From the NCBI RefSeq assembly GCF_024793945.1, contig NZ_JANUSD010000001.1, positions 248,001-312,000 of the forward strand: 64,000 nucleotides of DNA, given 5' to 3'. The position numbers and the translations under genes were made by a program. Origin of the DNA: Emticicia fluvialis. GTDB taxonomy: Bacteria; Bacteroidota; Bacteroidia; Cytophagales; Spirosomataceae. Numbering within the stretch: position 1 is the stretch's first letter; each line of letters begins with the position of its first letter. Shown here one piece after another: positions 1-8,259 of the stretch. Below the pieces are notes generated by a model. The model was given only the letters and a program-made list of their open reading frames with translations, was not told where the DNA came from and did no database searches.

Positions 1-601
1 AGTCGGCAACACTGTGTTTTTCTTTGTAATAGGCATCAACCAGCACACTAAAGCGGCGGAAAAAATCAAGCTCGTTGTTACTTTGCAATAGTTCCTGCCC
101 CAGGTGTTGTTTCTTCCATATCCGGGTCGATTTAATGAGCAATTGTTTCAGATAGGTACGAATCATTTCTTCCTGCGATGTATCGTTCAGACCGAATTCT
201 TCATCAATAGAATTAAAAAGAGGGTCAATAGCCATAATTTCTTCTTCTGCCACCCTAACCATCGGCATTTTGTTGATGTTGTTGAACAGCAGCCCGTCGC
301 AAGCTACTTCGGCATCATGAATTTGAATACAATAAAAATCTCGGTTATAAAAAATCATGTACCCTTCTTCCTGTCCTACAGTTCCAATATGTAAAAACTG
401 ATTAGGCGCTACAAAGAAAAGGCTATTTTGCGTGGTAGTGTAAACGTTAAAGTCTACCGTTAGCTGGTAACCCGCCGGTAGATACAGAATCTTGATATAG
501 GCTTTGTACGCGCCATTATTGATAACCTTACTGCTCTCGTTGTTGACGTTTAAAAGCCCCAGTTTTTTAAGACTTGCTTCAAACAGACTTTGCTTTAACA
601 T
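1..601 (-). CDS. AraC-family transcriptional regulator, N-terminal part only
   Basis: The reading frame is open from the ATG at 601 to the left window edge, so only about 200 residues are visible and the C-terminal part lies outside. The visible part has a cupin-like sensor region (about residues 1-100, including FFVAPNQFLHIG) followed by an alpha-helical linker (LKQLLIKSTRIWKKQHLG) and the start of what is usually the helix-turn-helix domain (NELDFFRRFSVLVDAYYKEK). This matches the common Bacteroidota AraC-type activator with an N-terminal ligand-sensing half. The DNA-binding half is not visible, so the family call rests on the N-terminal and linker pattern. Its target is unknown. The neighbouring hydrolase is on the same strand but upstream of a hairpin that separates the two units. 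Confidence 0.75.
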   Translation of the reverse strand, partial: MLKQSLFEASLKKLGLLNVNNESSKVINNGAYKAYIKILYLPAGYQLTVDFNVYTTTQNSLFFVAPNQFLHIGTVGQEEGYMIFYNRDFYCIQIHDAEVACDGLLFNNINKMPMVRVAEEEIMAIDPLFNSIDEEFGLNDTSQEEMIRTYLKQLLIKSTRIWKKQHLGQELLQSNNELDFFRRFSVLVDAYYKEKHSVAD

Positions 602-689
602 ATATGCTCTGATTTAAAAAAGAAAACGGTTAAGTTGATGCTCTACTGCATACGAACTATTACTAAATGAAACTTTAAATGTAGTAATT

Positions 690-724
690 AAATAAGCAGA
701 GGCCATGTAAACCTCTGCTTATTT
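690..724 (-). terminator. Hairpin terminator downstream of the alpha/beta hydrolase
   Basis: A perfect 13-bp stem (690-702 paired with 712-724) closes a 9-nt loop. It lies 10 nt past the stop of the minus-strand hydrolase and in front of the AraC gene. The T-rich tail on the minus strand is weak, so termination efficiency is uncertain. Confidence 0.6.
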
Positions 725-734
725 GATAGCAGTG

Positions 735-1643
735 TTATTGTCTGGCAAATTTTTCCAGTTCAGTGTTGAATTTGTCCAGCTCCTCAATGAAAAGGGCATG
801 GCCGCTGTTTTCAAATCTGACAATGTAAGCGTTCTTTATTCCTTTACGAGTTTGTTCTGCCAGAGAGAAATCATTCAGTTTGTCTTTTACACCGTGAAAA
901 ATAGCAACAGGTATGGTTATATTAGCCAATTGTGGGCGAAGGTCGGTATCACGGAGGGCAATTATCGATTGGGTAGCGGCATACGGCGAAGCCTCCAGAT
1001 TGATGCCGCCAAGCCAGTTGGCCAGACCTTTCGAGATGCCGTCTTCAGTGGCAGCAAACCCTTTACCGAAGTTTTCTAGCAATTGCGGGCGGTTAGATCT
1101 GCTCAAATGTATCAACGCCGCTGCGGCTTCATCCGAAACGCCATACGGATAATCGGCTCGTTGTTTCCATGAAGGAGATGCTGTTCCGAACAATGCCAGT
1201 TTAGAAACATGAGCCGCATTGTACTTAGCCACATAATGTGTTACTACGGTTCCGCCTAATGAAAAGCCACCTAAAACTGCATTATTTATTTTCAGTTTTT
1301 CAAGCACAACCTTAATGTCATCAGAGAAAACATCGAAATCATATCTGCCATAAGGTTTGTCTGATTTCCCGAAGCCCCTCAGGGTGATACCAATAACTCT
1401 GAAACCTTTTTGAACCAGATATTGATACTGGTATTCATACATGGCGTCGCTTAAAGGCCAGCCGTGTATCAGCACAATGGGCTGACCATCTCCGAGGTCG
1501 GTAATATGCAGTTTTACGTTTTTTTCAACCTCAATGTATTCTTGTCTGCCGGCTGATGCAGGCTTGTGGGTAACCTGAGCGTTGACAGAACTTCTAAATG
1601 CCAGACCGGCTAAAAGTGCAATGATTAAAGATGTGGTTTTCAT
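735..1643 (-). CDS. Secreted alpha/beta hydrolase (non-heme haloperoxidase/esterase type)
   Basis: Alpha/beta-hydrolase fold enzyme, probably periplasmic. From the chosen ATG at 1643 the protein has 302 residues and begins with a signal peptide (MKTTSLIIALLAGLAF, cleavage near NAQ). An upstream in-frame start at 1679 would put 12 extra residues before the signal peptide and is less likely. Visible fold landmarks are the oxyanion-side motif HGWPLSD (about 60-66), LRGFGKSD, the nucleophile elbow GFSLGG with Ser128, an acidic residue in FHGVKDKL and a C-terminal histidine in NSGHALF. The GWPLSD and RGFGKSD signatures are typical of cofactor-free haloperoxidase-like esterases (established for the family). 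The true substrate is not predictable. It lies 52 nt downstream of osmC on the same strand, so the two are probably cotranscribed and may serve oxidative or organic-stress defence. Confidence 0.85.
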   Translation of the reverse strand: MKTTSLIIALLAGLAFRSSVNAQVTHKPASAGRQEYIEVEKNVKLHITDLGDGQPIVLIHGWPLSDAMYEYQYQYLVQKGFRVIGITLRGFGKSDKPYGRYDFDVFSDDIKVVLEKLKINNAVLGGFSLGGTVVTHYVAKYNAAHVSKLALFGTASPSWKQRADYPYGVSDEAAAALIHLSRSNRPQLLENFGKGFAATEDGISKGLANWLGGINLEASPYAATQSIIALRDTDLRPQLANITIPVAIFHGVKDKLNDFSLAEQTRKGIKNAYIVRFENSGHALFIEELDKFNTELEKFARQ

Positions 1644-1695
1644 TTTCTTAATTGTGTTAATATAGTTTCTGATTGTCATAAAAGTTTAATACTGA

Positions 1696-2106
1696 TTAAT
1701 TGAGATAGGCTTCAAGCGTAATCTCCAGATTATAAGCCTTGCTCACGGGGCAGGTTTCTTTTGATGCAAAGGCAATTTCAATAAATTGTTCCTGCGTAAT
1801 ACCCGGCACAATGGCATGAACCGTAAGGGCTGAACGGGTGATAACACCATTATTTAAAGAAACCACGGCTTCGGTGCTTAACTCTTGAGGTGTAAAGCCT
1901 GCGGTTGTGAGGTCGGCACTTAATTTCATGGTAAAGCATCCGGCATGAGCGGCGGCCATTAGTTCTTCAGGATTAGTGCCTGGCTGGTTCTCGAACCTCG
2001 ATACAAAAGAGTAAGGAGTTTTATTCAATGTCTGACTTTGTGAGGTTAGTGTACCTTTGCCTTCTTTGATTGTGCCATTCCAGATGGCTTTTGCTGAACG
2101 ATTCAT
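1696..2106 (-). CDS. osmC: OsmC/Ohr-family thiol peroxidase
   Basis: Small cytoplasmic peroxidase of 136 residues, the usual length for OsmC. It reduces organic hydroperoxides through two conserved cysteines. Cys57 lies in the motif AAAHAGCFTM and Cys119 in SKETCPVSKA; both match the catalytic pair known for the family. The N-terminal region (RSAKAIWNG, SQTLNKTPYSF) also fits OsmC rather than Ohr. It appears to be the first gene of a two-gene minus-strand unit with the hydrolase at 735-1643 and has a recognisable promoter just upstream. Confidence 0.92.
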   Translation of the reverse strand: MNRSAKAIWNGTIKEGKGTLTSQSQTLNKTPYSFVSRFENQPGTNPEELMAAAHAGCFTMKLSADLTTAGFTPQELSTEAVVSLNNGVITRSALTVHAIVPGITQEQFIEIAFASKETCPVSKAYNLEITLEAYLN

Positions 2107-2149
2107 TTTGTTTGTATTTTAGATGATTTACTGCTTTAATTTGATAGCA

Positions 2150-2180
2150 CAAAGTTCGGCTGAATTTGCAGGCCAGCCAA
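2150..2180 (-). promoter_or_regulatory. Bacteroidota-type promoter for osmC
   Basis: On the minus strand a -33-like TTG (2178-2180) is followed after 20 nt by GAACTTTG (2150-2157), one base off the TAnnTTTG -7 consensus of Bacteroidota sigma factors. The predicted transcript start is about 35-40 nt before the osmC ATG. Confidence 0.5.
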
Positions 2181-2370
2181 TGCACAGATTTCTATAGATA
2201 TTGTACTTTTTTCCTTTTGAGGGAATAATTTAAAAATAGAACTAGAATTTTATTGATTATTGGTGATTGGTGGGAGAGAAGAGGGAATGGAAAGTATAAA
2301 CATAGAGATGCCATTCCTCTAATTGGGGTAAGAGGATTCAAGGCCGTACAATCGTAAATATTAAGAAGGC

Positions 2371-3117
2371 TTACAACATCCCATCCGGATTAGGAACAAA
2401 ATTAAGGAAGGAGTCAGAATGTGACCGGTACTTTTCTGTATCGAGTTTGTAAAGAAATGCGCCTTTTTTAGAGAAACCTTTCTGTTTTTCTTTCAGTTTG
2501 ATTAGTAAACCTGTTGAGAGTATTTTTCTGCTGAAATTACGTTTATCGAAATTACTGCCATAAATGGCTTCATAAAGATTCTGTATCTGCGGAATTGTGA
2601 AGGTCTCAGGCATTAACTCAAAACCAATCGGGTGAAACGCCGCCTTGTATCGCAGGCGCTCAATGGCCATTTTTATCATGGTCGAGTGGTCAAACAACAA
2701 TTCGGGCAGGTCATGCATCGAAAACCACTGCGCTTGGTAGGTGTCTGAAATTTTCGTTTCATAATCCATCACATTCACTAAGGCATAATAAGCCACGGCC
2801 ACTGTTCTTTCCACAGGGTCACGGTTTGGATCACCGAAAGCACCCAGTTGCTCCAGAAACACACCAGTTAGTCCTGTCAGTTCAAACAAAATGCGGTTGG
2901 CAGCCTGGTCGAGGCTTTCAGAAGGATTAAGCCACCCACCCATCAGCGACCACGTGTCTTTATCGGTCTGCACCCCACGTTTTACCAATAATAATTTTAA
3001 TTCTTCGCCATCAAAGCCAAAAATAATTGAATCGAGGGCAACCAGACATTTCGTTTGCTGCTTGTAAAGTTCTAACATCTCAACGGTTGAGCTTGCGGTA
3101 TTTTTTAGGTGGTTCAT
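2371..3117 (-). CDS. Nudix-domain transcriptional regulator (NrtR/AraR-like)
   Basis: A 248-residue protein with an N-terminal Nudix-fold domain (about 25-150) and a C-terminal winged-helix-like domain (about 160-240). The Nudix box is present in outline (GWLNPSE, then RILFELTGL), but two of the glutamates needed to bind metal in the REUXEEXGU core are replaced by I and L. The domain is therefore probably a ligand sensor rather than a hydrolase. Such fusions (NrtR for NAD metabolism, AraR in Bacteroides for arabinose) act as repressors that release DNA on binding a sugar or nucleotide derivative. The gene faces the ABC ATPase gene across 82 nt and may regulate it, itself, or both. The ligand is not predictable from sequence. 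Confidence 0.85.
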   Translation of the reverse strand: MNHLKNTASSTVEMLELYKQQTKCLVALDSIIFGFDGEELKLLLVKRGVQTDKDTWSLMGGWLNPSESLDQAANRILFELTGLTGVFLEQLGAFGDPNRDPVERTVAVAYYALVNVMDYETKISDTYQAQWFSMHDLPELLFDHSTMIKMAIERLRYKAAFHPIGFELMPETFTIPQIQNLYEAIYGSNFDKRNFSRKILSTGLLIKLKEKQKGFSKKGAFLYKLDTEKYRSHSDSFLNFVPNPDGML

Positions 3118-3127
3118 AATTTATCAA

Positions 3128-3158
3128 CAATATTAGGAAAGTGAATGCCGTTGCACAA
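3128..3158 (-). promoter_or_regulatory. Predicted promoter for the Nudix regulator
   Basis: On the minus strand a TTG (3156-3158) is followed after exactly 20 nt by TAATATTG (3128-3135), one base off TAnnTTTG. An imperfect palindrome of the form GTTG-N2-CAAC (3150-3159) overlaps the -33 region and is a candidate operator for this regulator. Confidence 0.45.
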
Positions 3159-3178
3159 CAAAAAACAGAAAAAAGACA

Positions 3179-3186
3179 TAGTTTTG
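3179..3186 (+). promoter_or_regulatory. -7 box for the ABC ATPase gene
   Basis: TAGTTTTG matches TAnnTTTG exactly and lies 13 nt before the ATG at 3200. The best upstream TTG (3151-3153) is 25 nt away, longer than the usual 19-21, so the -33 element is uncertain. A transcript from here would have a very short leader. Confidence 0.4.
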
Positions 3187-3199
3187 TAATAAAAAACCC

Positions 3200-4147
3200 A
3201 TGCCCCTGCTTAAAATACAGAATTTGTCCAGATCTTTTGACGACAAAAAGGCAATTAACAACATTTCCTTTGCATTAAAGAAAGGAGAGATTCTGGCGAT
3301 TCTGGGCGAGAGCGGCTCGGGTAAAACAACCCTGCTACACCTGATTGGCGCATTACAGGAACCCGACGAAGGTGAACTGCTTCTGGAGGGTAACCGTATC
3401 ACGCCTCCATCGCGCAAACTAATTGCCGGGCACCCTGATATTAAACTGGTACGGCAGGACTACGGCCTTTTTCCTAATATTTCAATTAGAGAAAACATTG
3501 CGTATGAACTTCGCTACTATGAAGAAAACTACAGGAATAAACGAGTAGATAAATTACTAAAACTAAGCGGGCTTGATAAAGTGCAGACTCATTTGCCGCG
3601 CGAAGTATCCGGCGGCGAGCAGCAAAGAGCCGTAATTGCCAAAGCCATTGCAGAGCAGCCAAAGTTGCTGCTGCTTGATGAACCTTTCAGCCACCTGGAT
3701 GCCGTTAATAAACGCAGACTGAAAACCGAGATTCTGCGCCTGATAAAGGCTGAGGAAGTGAGCTGTATTTTTGTTACACATGACGTGAGCGATGCTTACG
3801 GTATGGCCGACCGACTGGCAATTATGCGCAAGGGAAAAATTCTGCAACTGGATAACCCCCAAACGGTATACCAGCACCCGGCAAACAGATATGTGGCTGA
3901 AATAACCGGAGAAGTAAACATAGTTAATGAAGATTGGGTGGCAAAGGCGGGTATCAAACATCAGTTTGTACGTCCGGAACAAATCAGATTAGCCCCATTG
4001 TCTCCGCTTAAAGCCACTGTTTTATCGGTTAAGTTTTTAGGCAGTTATTATGAAATTTCGCTCAAATGCCTTGAGCAGGAATTAAAGATGTTCAGCTTTG
4101 AGCCTTTGGTTGTAGGGGCAGAGATTGGTATAGAGATAAAGAACTAA
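3200..4147 (+). CDS. ABC transporter ATP-binding protein (PotA/FbpC-like)
   Basis: A 315-residue cytoplasmic ATPase subunit of an import-type ABC transporter. All nucleotide-binding motifs are intact: Walker A GESGSGKTT (36-44), the signature VSGGEQQRAVIAKA (about 136-149), Walker B with D-loop (LLLLDEPFSHLD) and the H-loop histidine in VTHDVSDAYG. The C-terminal 80 residues contain FVRPEQIRLAP and look like a regulatory TOBE-type domain, as in polyamine, iron or sulfate importers. No permease or binding protein is next to it, so its partners must be encoded elsewhere, or it serves as an orphan ATPase. It is transcribed divergently from the Nudix regulator and followed after 86 nt by hisB. 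Confidence 0.85.
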   Translation: MPLLKIQNLSRSFDDKKAINNISFALKKGEILAILGESGSGKTTLLHLIGALQEPDEGELLLEGNRITPPSRKLIAGHPDIKLVRQDYGLFPNISIRENIAYELRYYEENYRNKRVDKLLKLSGLDKVQTHLPREVSGGEQQRAVIAKAIAEQPKLLLLDEPFSHLDAVNKRRLKTEILRLIKAEEVSCIFVTHDVSDAYGMADRLAIMRKGKILQLDNPQTVYQHPANRYVAEITGEVNIVNEDWVAKAGIKHQFVRPEQIRLAPLSPLKATVLSVKFLGSYYEISLKCLEQELKMFSFEPLVVGAEIGIEIKN

Positions 4148-4233
4148 ACACAATATGTAGTTTCCCGATCAAGAAGCTATACAATTCGAAAAACCTGCCT
4201 AAATTGCGCAAAATTTTACGTTATCTTAAAAGC

Positions 4234-5349
4234 ATGCAGAAAATTCTTTTCATAGACCGCGACGGTACCATTATTGATGAGCCCAAGACAGATTTTCAGA
4301 TAGATTCTCTTGAAAAATTATTCTTCCTTCCCAAGACTCTTTCCAACCTTAGAAAAATAGCTGAAGAAACCGATTACAAATTAGTGATGGTTACCAATCA
4401 GGATGGATTGGGAACAGCCTCTTTTCCTGAGGATACGTTCTGGCCGGCGCATAATAAAATGATGCAGGCCCTTGAAAATGAAAACGTGTATTTTGAAGCT
4501 GTTCATATAGACCGTAGTTTCCCTGAAGACAACCTGCCTACGCGCAAACCAGGTACAGGCCTGCTTACCGAATATATGAACGGTGATTATGACCTGGCCA
4601 ATTCTTATGTAATAGGCGACAGGCTGACAGATGTGCAACTGGCGGTTAACCTGGGAGCCAAAGCTATTTTTATTGGAGAAAACCCTACATTAACACCAGA
4701 ACAGGAGAGGGCCACAGCACTTGTTACCACCGATTGGGATGCCATCTATGAGTTTCTGAAATTACCACCCCGTAAGGTCTCAATTGAGCGCAATACCAAA
4801 GAAACAAAGATTAAAATTGAGCTGAATCTGGATGGTAAAGGGAAATCTGATATACATACCGGGCTTGGTTTTTATGACCACATGCTCGACCAACTGGCTA
4901 AGCATTCAGGCGCCGACTTATCTGTTTTTGTAGAGGGTGATTTACACATAGACGAACACCATACCATTGAAGATACGGCATTGGCTTTGGGAGAGGCGTA
5001 TCTGAAAGCGCTTGGCGATAAAAAGGGGATTTCTCGCTACGGATTCCTTTTACCAATGGATGATGCCTTGGCACAGGTAGCCATTGATTTTTCAGGCAGA
5101 CCGTGGATAGTGTGGGAAGCAGAGTTTAAACGCGAAAAAGTAGGAGAGATGCCCACCGAAATGTTCTACCATTTCTTCAAGTCGTTTTCTGATACCTCAA
5201 AATGTAATCTGAATATAAAATGCGAGGGGCAAAACGAACACCATAAAATAGAGGCCATATTCAAGGCATTTGCCAAAGCTATTAAAATGGCTGTTAAACG
5301 AGACCTGAAAGACCTCGACAGCCTGCCAAGTACCAAAGGGGTACTATAA
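4234..5349 (+). CDS. hisB: Bifunctional histidinol-phosphatase / imidazoleglycerol-phosphate dehydratase
   Basis: Histidine biosynthesis enzyme catalysing two steps: dehydration of imidazoleglycerol phosphate and dephosphorylation of histidinol phosphate. The N-terminal half is a HAD phosphatase with the DxD motif FIDRDGT (Asp8, Asp10) and GDRLTDVQLA. The C-terminal half is the dehydratase with metal-binding motifs YDHMLDQLAKHSGAD, DEHHTIEDTA and CEGQNEHHKIEA. The ATG at 4234 gives 371 residues, close to the usual bifunctional HisB length of about 355-380. A TTG-initiated extension from 4204 is not needed. It is not in a his operon here; hisC lies 38 kb away on the other strand. A strong terminator follows directly. 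Confidence 0.96.
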   Translation: MQKILFIDRDGTIIDEPKTDFQIDSLEKLFFLPKTLSNLRKIAEETDYKLVMVTNQDGLGTASFPEDTFWPAHNKMMQALENENVYFEAVHIDRSFPEDNLPTRKPGTGLLTEYMNGDYDLANSYVIGDRLTDVQLAVNLGAKAIFIGENPTLTPEQERATALVTTDWDAIYEFLKLPPRKVSIERNTKETKIKIELNLDGKGKSDIHTGLGFYDHMLDQLAKHSGADLSVFVEGDLHIDEHHTIEDTALALGEAYLKALGDKKGISRYGFLLPMDDALAQVAIDFSGRPWIVWEAEFKREKVGEMPTEMFYHFFKSFSDTSKCNLNIKCEGQNEHHKIEAIFKAFAKAIKMAVKRDLKDLDSLPSTKGVL

Positions 5350-5354
5350 AGACA

Positions 5355-5389
5355 AAGGGTTTGCAGATGCTGCAAACCCTTCGCTTTTT
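5355..5389 (+). terminator. Rho-independent terminator after hisB
   Basis: Perfect 12-bp stem (5355-5366 with 5370-5381), 3-nt loop, then a T-rich tail. It lies 5 nt past the hisB stop codon. Confidence 0.85.
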
Positions 5390-5447
5390 ATAGAAACTAT
5401 CTATTAATAATTTACTGAGATACTTAGGTGTGATTAAAAAAACTTCG

Positions 5448-5491
5448 CTAATTCACGATTCACTAATTCACCATTCGCTAATTCACGATTA
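5448..5491. repeat. Three tandem 15-nt repeats between hisB and ruvC
   Basis: Three consecutive copies of a 15-nt unit starting CTAATTCAC, beginning at 5448, 5463 and 5478, with one or two substitutions between copies. They end right at the ruvC stop codon, between the convergent hisB and ruvC genes. The reverse complement (GTGAATTAGTGAAT-like) resembles the low-complexity repeats at 30089-30290. Confidence 0.75.
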
Positions 5492-5493
5492 AC

Positions 5494-6054
5494 TCATTTA
5501 ACCCTGTCGGGGTTTTCACTGGCAAAGGCTGCCCAGCCTTTCTTTTTTGATGAGTTACCCGTAAGTGCTTTGGTTTTGGCGTGCATGTAATGGCAAATGG
5601 CCACACCAATAGCATCGGTGGCGTCATAAAATTCGGTTTCCAGTTTCATTTTCAGTGTTTGCTCAAGCATGTAAGCTACCTGCTCTTTGCTGGCGTTACC
5701 ATTGCCGGTTACAGATTGCTTCACTTTTTTAGGCAGGTACTCTACAATAGGTACATCGCGGTTCAGTGCTGCAGCTATGGCTACCCCCTGCGCTCTCCCC
5801 AATTTCAACATCGATTGCACATTTACTCCGTAGAAAGGCGCTTCAATGGCCATTTCATCGGGCAGAAATTCTTCAATCAGTTGCGTCATTCTTTCATAAA
5901 TCTTCTTTAACTTCAGTTCATGTGTACTATATTTGTCGAGTTTTAAAACACCATATTGCAGCAGGGTAATGGCGCTACCTTGTACGGCAATAATTCCATA
6001 GCCCATAATTCTGGTTCCGGGGTCTACGCCTAATATTATTTTCTCTTTATTCAT
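5494..6054 (-). CDS. ruvC: Crossover junction endodeoxyribonuclease RuvC
   Basis: Holliday-junction resolvase that cuts four-way DNA junctions together with RuvAB in recombination repair. From the ATG at 6054 the protein has 186 residues. The four catalytic acidic residues of the family are all present: Asp11 in GVDPGTR, Glu71 in AIEAPFYG, and Asp144 and Asp147 in FYDATDAIG. The lysine-rich linker (LPKKVKQSVTGNGNA) is also typical. A TTG start at 6072 would add six residues and overlap the divergent gene, so the ATG is preferred. The start codon of the divergent membrane protein gene is only 2 nt away. Confidence 0.96.
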   Translation of the reverse strand: MNKEKIILGVDPGTRIMGYGIIAVQGSAITLLQYGVLKLDKYSTHELKLKKIYERMTQLIEEFLPDEMAIEAPFYGVNVQSMLKLGRAQGVAIAAALNRDVPIVEYLPKKVKQSVTGNGNASKEQVAYMLEQTLKMKLETEFYDATDAIGVAICHYMHAKTKALTGNSSKKKGWAAFASENPDRVK

Positions 6055-6056
6055 AC

Positions 6057-7058
6057 ATGCAAAATAACTCAAAAATCTTAGACTTTAAGCCTGGTTTCTG
6101 GTTATGGATGTTAAAAAATGTCCTGTTTGCAGTAGTGTTGTGTTTGGTTTATCTGCTATTAAAAGAGAAAGGAGGCAATATCAACCAAATGCTTCAATAC
6201 CTCAGCCAACTTCCGGTAAATACATCAATGGTAGCTATTGTAGCTTTGATACCTGTCAACTGGGCCTTTGAGGCCTGGAAATGGCAGCGGCTGGCCGCAA
6301 AGGTAGAAAAAATCAGCTTTGGGGAGGCATACCGGGGTGTGCTGGCTGGTCTGGCATTAGGTAACTTTACCCCCTTAATGATTGGAGACTACGCCGGAAA
6401 AATAGCCATGTTGAAAACAAAGAAGCGCAGCGCAGGTGTTGGTGCCATATTACTCGGTAATGGTTTACAGTTGTATGTCTCTCTGTTATTTGGGTTTATC
6501 AGTTATCTTTATTTTGTGTTGGTGGCCAATCCTGAGCCTTTTCCATTGCATGTAAGTGTGCTAGTCTTTTTGGGTATTTTGTTAATAATAGGTATATGGA
6601 TAGCCTTCAATTTGCAGAGGCTTGATTTTTCAGCATCTAAAATGGGTTTCAGTAAGTATGTATCCAGATACCTGATAATAGTAAAGGAATATGGTATGAC
6701 CGAAATAAGAGATGTTTTTCTGATAGCTACCGGGCGATACATCATTTTTGCCTTACAGTTTCTGCTACTATTTCAGTTGTTTCAAATCAAATTGGCGGTT
6801 CCGGTGTTGCTGGCAGGTATCGGGGTAATCTTCCTGACAAAAACATTAGGCGCTGCTTTCAATTTTCTGGGTGATCTGAGCGTTCGGGCAGTTACATCAA
6901 TGTATTATTTCGGGTACTTCGGTGTACAAATATCATTAATAACCACAGCCACCTTTACTATCTGGTTTATTAATGTTTTGGTGCCGGTTATTGTCGGTAG
7001 TCTGTTTATATTGTCCTTGAGGTTATCAACCAAACCCACATCGGAGTCTGTCAGTTGA
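6057..7058 (+). CDS. Lysylphosphatidylglycerol synthase-like integral membrane protein (UPF0104)
   Basis: A 333-residue inner-membrane protein with about eight hydrophobic segments. It corresponds to the flippase-like transmembrane half of MprF-type lysylphosphatidylglycerol synthases (COG0392), without the soluble aminoacyl-transferase domain. Family landmarks include NWAFEAWKWQRLA near residue 70-80, LAGLALGNFTP-type GxxxGNFTP near 95-105, and GDYAGK. Such stand-alone proteins are thought to move lipids or lipid-linked intermediates across the membrane; the substrate here is unknown. It is followed after 24 nt by a glycosyltransferase and then a dipeptidase gene, which suggests an envelope-biogenesis operon. 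The ATG at 6057 is only 2 nt from the ruvC start; a later start at Met18 would remove the cytoplasmic N-terminus but not the membrane segments. Confidence 0.85.
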   Translation: MQNNSKILDFKPGFWLWMLKNVLFAVVLCLVYLLLKEKGGNINQMLQYLSQLPVNTSMVAIVALIPVNWAFEAWKWQRLAAKVEKISFGEAYRGVLAGLALGNFTPLMIGDYAGKIAMLKTKKRSAGVGAILLGNGLQLYVSLLFGFISYLYFVLVANPEPFPLHVSVLVFLGILLIIGIWIAFNLQRLDFSASKMGFSKYVSRYLIIVKEYGMTEIRDVFLIATGRYIIFALQFLLLFQLFQIKLAVPVLLAGIGVIFLTKTLGAAFNFLGDLSVRAVTSMYYFGYFGVQISLITTATFTIWFINVLVPVIVGSLFILSLRLSTKPTSESVS

Positions 7059-7082
7059 GTTTATCTTTAATTTCTTTAATCT

Positions 7083-8234
7083 GTGTTAGCCACTAGTCTC
7101 ATTATAGTTACCTCTGTTTACTTCCTGATGAATATCGGGCTTATTTTGATATGGTTATCAAGCAAACCTTACAAAATACAGGCTGGCGACAAAGAGCCTT
7201 TGGCTATATCTGTCATTATCCCGGTGCGTAATGAAGCCGCTAATATAATCCGTTTGTTGCAAAATCTGGAAATTCAGAGTTATCCATTTGATAAGTTTGA
7301 AGTTATAGTGGCAGATGACGACTCAACGGATGGTACCCTTACGCTTGTTAAAGATTTTCAGAGACAAACCTCCATGAGGTTGTTAATAAATCAGTTACCT
7401 GCCAAAATCAACAATACATCACCCAAGAAAAGAGCCATTGATGCATCTATCCAGTTGGCAAAAGGCGAATTAATAGTAACCACAGACGGCGATTGCCGTG
7501 TAGGTAAAAACTGGTTGGCGGTAATTGCCAGTTTTCAGGCCGAGACCGGGGCATATCTGGTAAGCTCGCCTGTTACATTTATAAATGATTCCAATAGCTT
7601 TTTGGCAAAACTCTGGCAGCAGATGCAAACCATTGAGTTCAGTAGTCTTATTGGTTCCGGAGCCTGCGCCATGCTGATTGGCAAACCCAATATGTGCAAT
7701 GGAGCAAATCTGGCCTATCTCAAATCGGTTTTTAGAGAAGTTGGCGGGTTTTCGGGTAATGAAAATCTGGCATCGGGTGATGACGAGTTTCTGATGCACA
7801 AGGTAGCAGCCGCGTATCCAGGCAAGGTCAGGTTTCTAAAACATCAGGAAGCCATTGTAGAGACCCAGGCGCATCAGTCTCTGCAATCATTTTATTACCA
7901 GCGCAAGCGATGGGCAAGCAAATGGAGACATTACAACAATCCGGTAACTACTGCCTTGGCGGTTTTTATTTTCCTGTCCAACTTTTCTATAATACTTACT
8001 GCGGCGCTTTACTTTTTACAGGTAATTTCGGCAGAAAAAGCCGTTATCATCCTTTTTACTAAATTTTCGGCAGAGCTGCTATTTTTAATATTGATTCTTA
8101 GCTTTTTGAACAAAAAAAGACTAATTTGGCTCATCCCGGTTATCCAGCTCATTTACCCGTTCTATGTTAGTTTTTTCGGATTGATTGCCCAGGGTAAAAA
8201 TGAATATATCTGGAAAGGGAGAAAACTTCAATAA
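7083..8234 (+). CDS. Family 2 glycosyltransferase, membrane-anchored
   Basis: A 383-residue processive-type glycosyltransferase with a GT-A fold. An N-terminal membrane segment (about 4-26) is followed by the catalytic domain with SVIIPVRNE (43-51), the DDDS metal/nucleotide-binding region (78-81), a DGDCRV motif in place of the usual DxD, a GDDEF-type acceptor motif (SGDDEFLMHK) and QRKRW, matching the QxxRW signature of processive synthases. Three membrane segments follow at the C-terminus (about 285-375). The sugar and acceptor are unknown. The start is a GTG at 7083; the first in-frame ATG (Met16) would cut into the first membrane helix. It sits in a probable operon between the flippase-like protein and the M19 dipeptidase. 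Confidence 0.87.
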   Translation: MLATSLIIVTSVYFLMNIGLILIWLSSKPYKIQAGDKEPLAISVIIPVRNEAANIIRLLQNLEIQSYPFDKFEVIVADDDSTDGTLTLVKDFQRQTSMRLLINQLPAKINNTSPKKRAIDASIQLAKGELIVTTDGDCRVGKNWLAVIASFQAETGAYLVSSPVTFINDSNSFLAKLWQQMQTIEFSSLIGSGACAMLIGKPNMCNGANLAYLKSVFREVGGFSGNENLASGDDEFLMHKVAAAYPGKVRFLKHQEAIVETQAHQSLQSFYYQRKRWASKWRHYNNPVTTALAVFIFLSNFSIILTAALYFLQVISAEKAVIILFTKFSAELLFLILILSFLNKKRLIWLIPVIQLIYPFYVSFFGLIAQGKNEYIWKGRKLQ

Positions 8235-8259
8235 ACTAACCGCTCACCTATCGTATCAG

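Noticed and set aside
913..1152. Plus-strand frames across the alpha/beta hydrolase
   Set aside because: Antisense shadows of a well-supported hydrolase gene.
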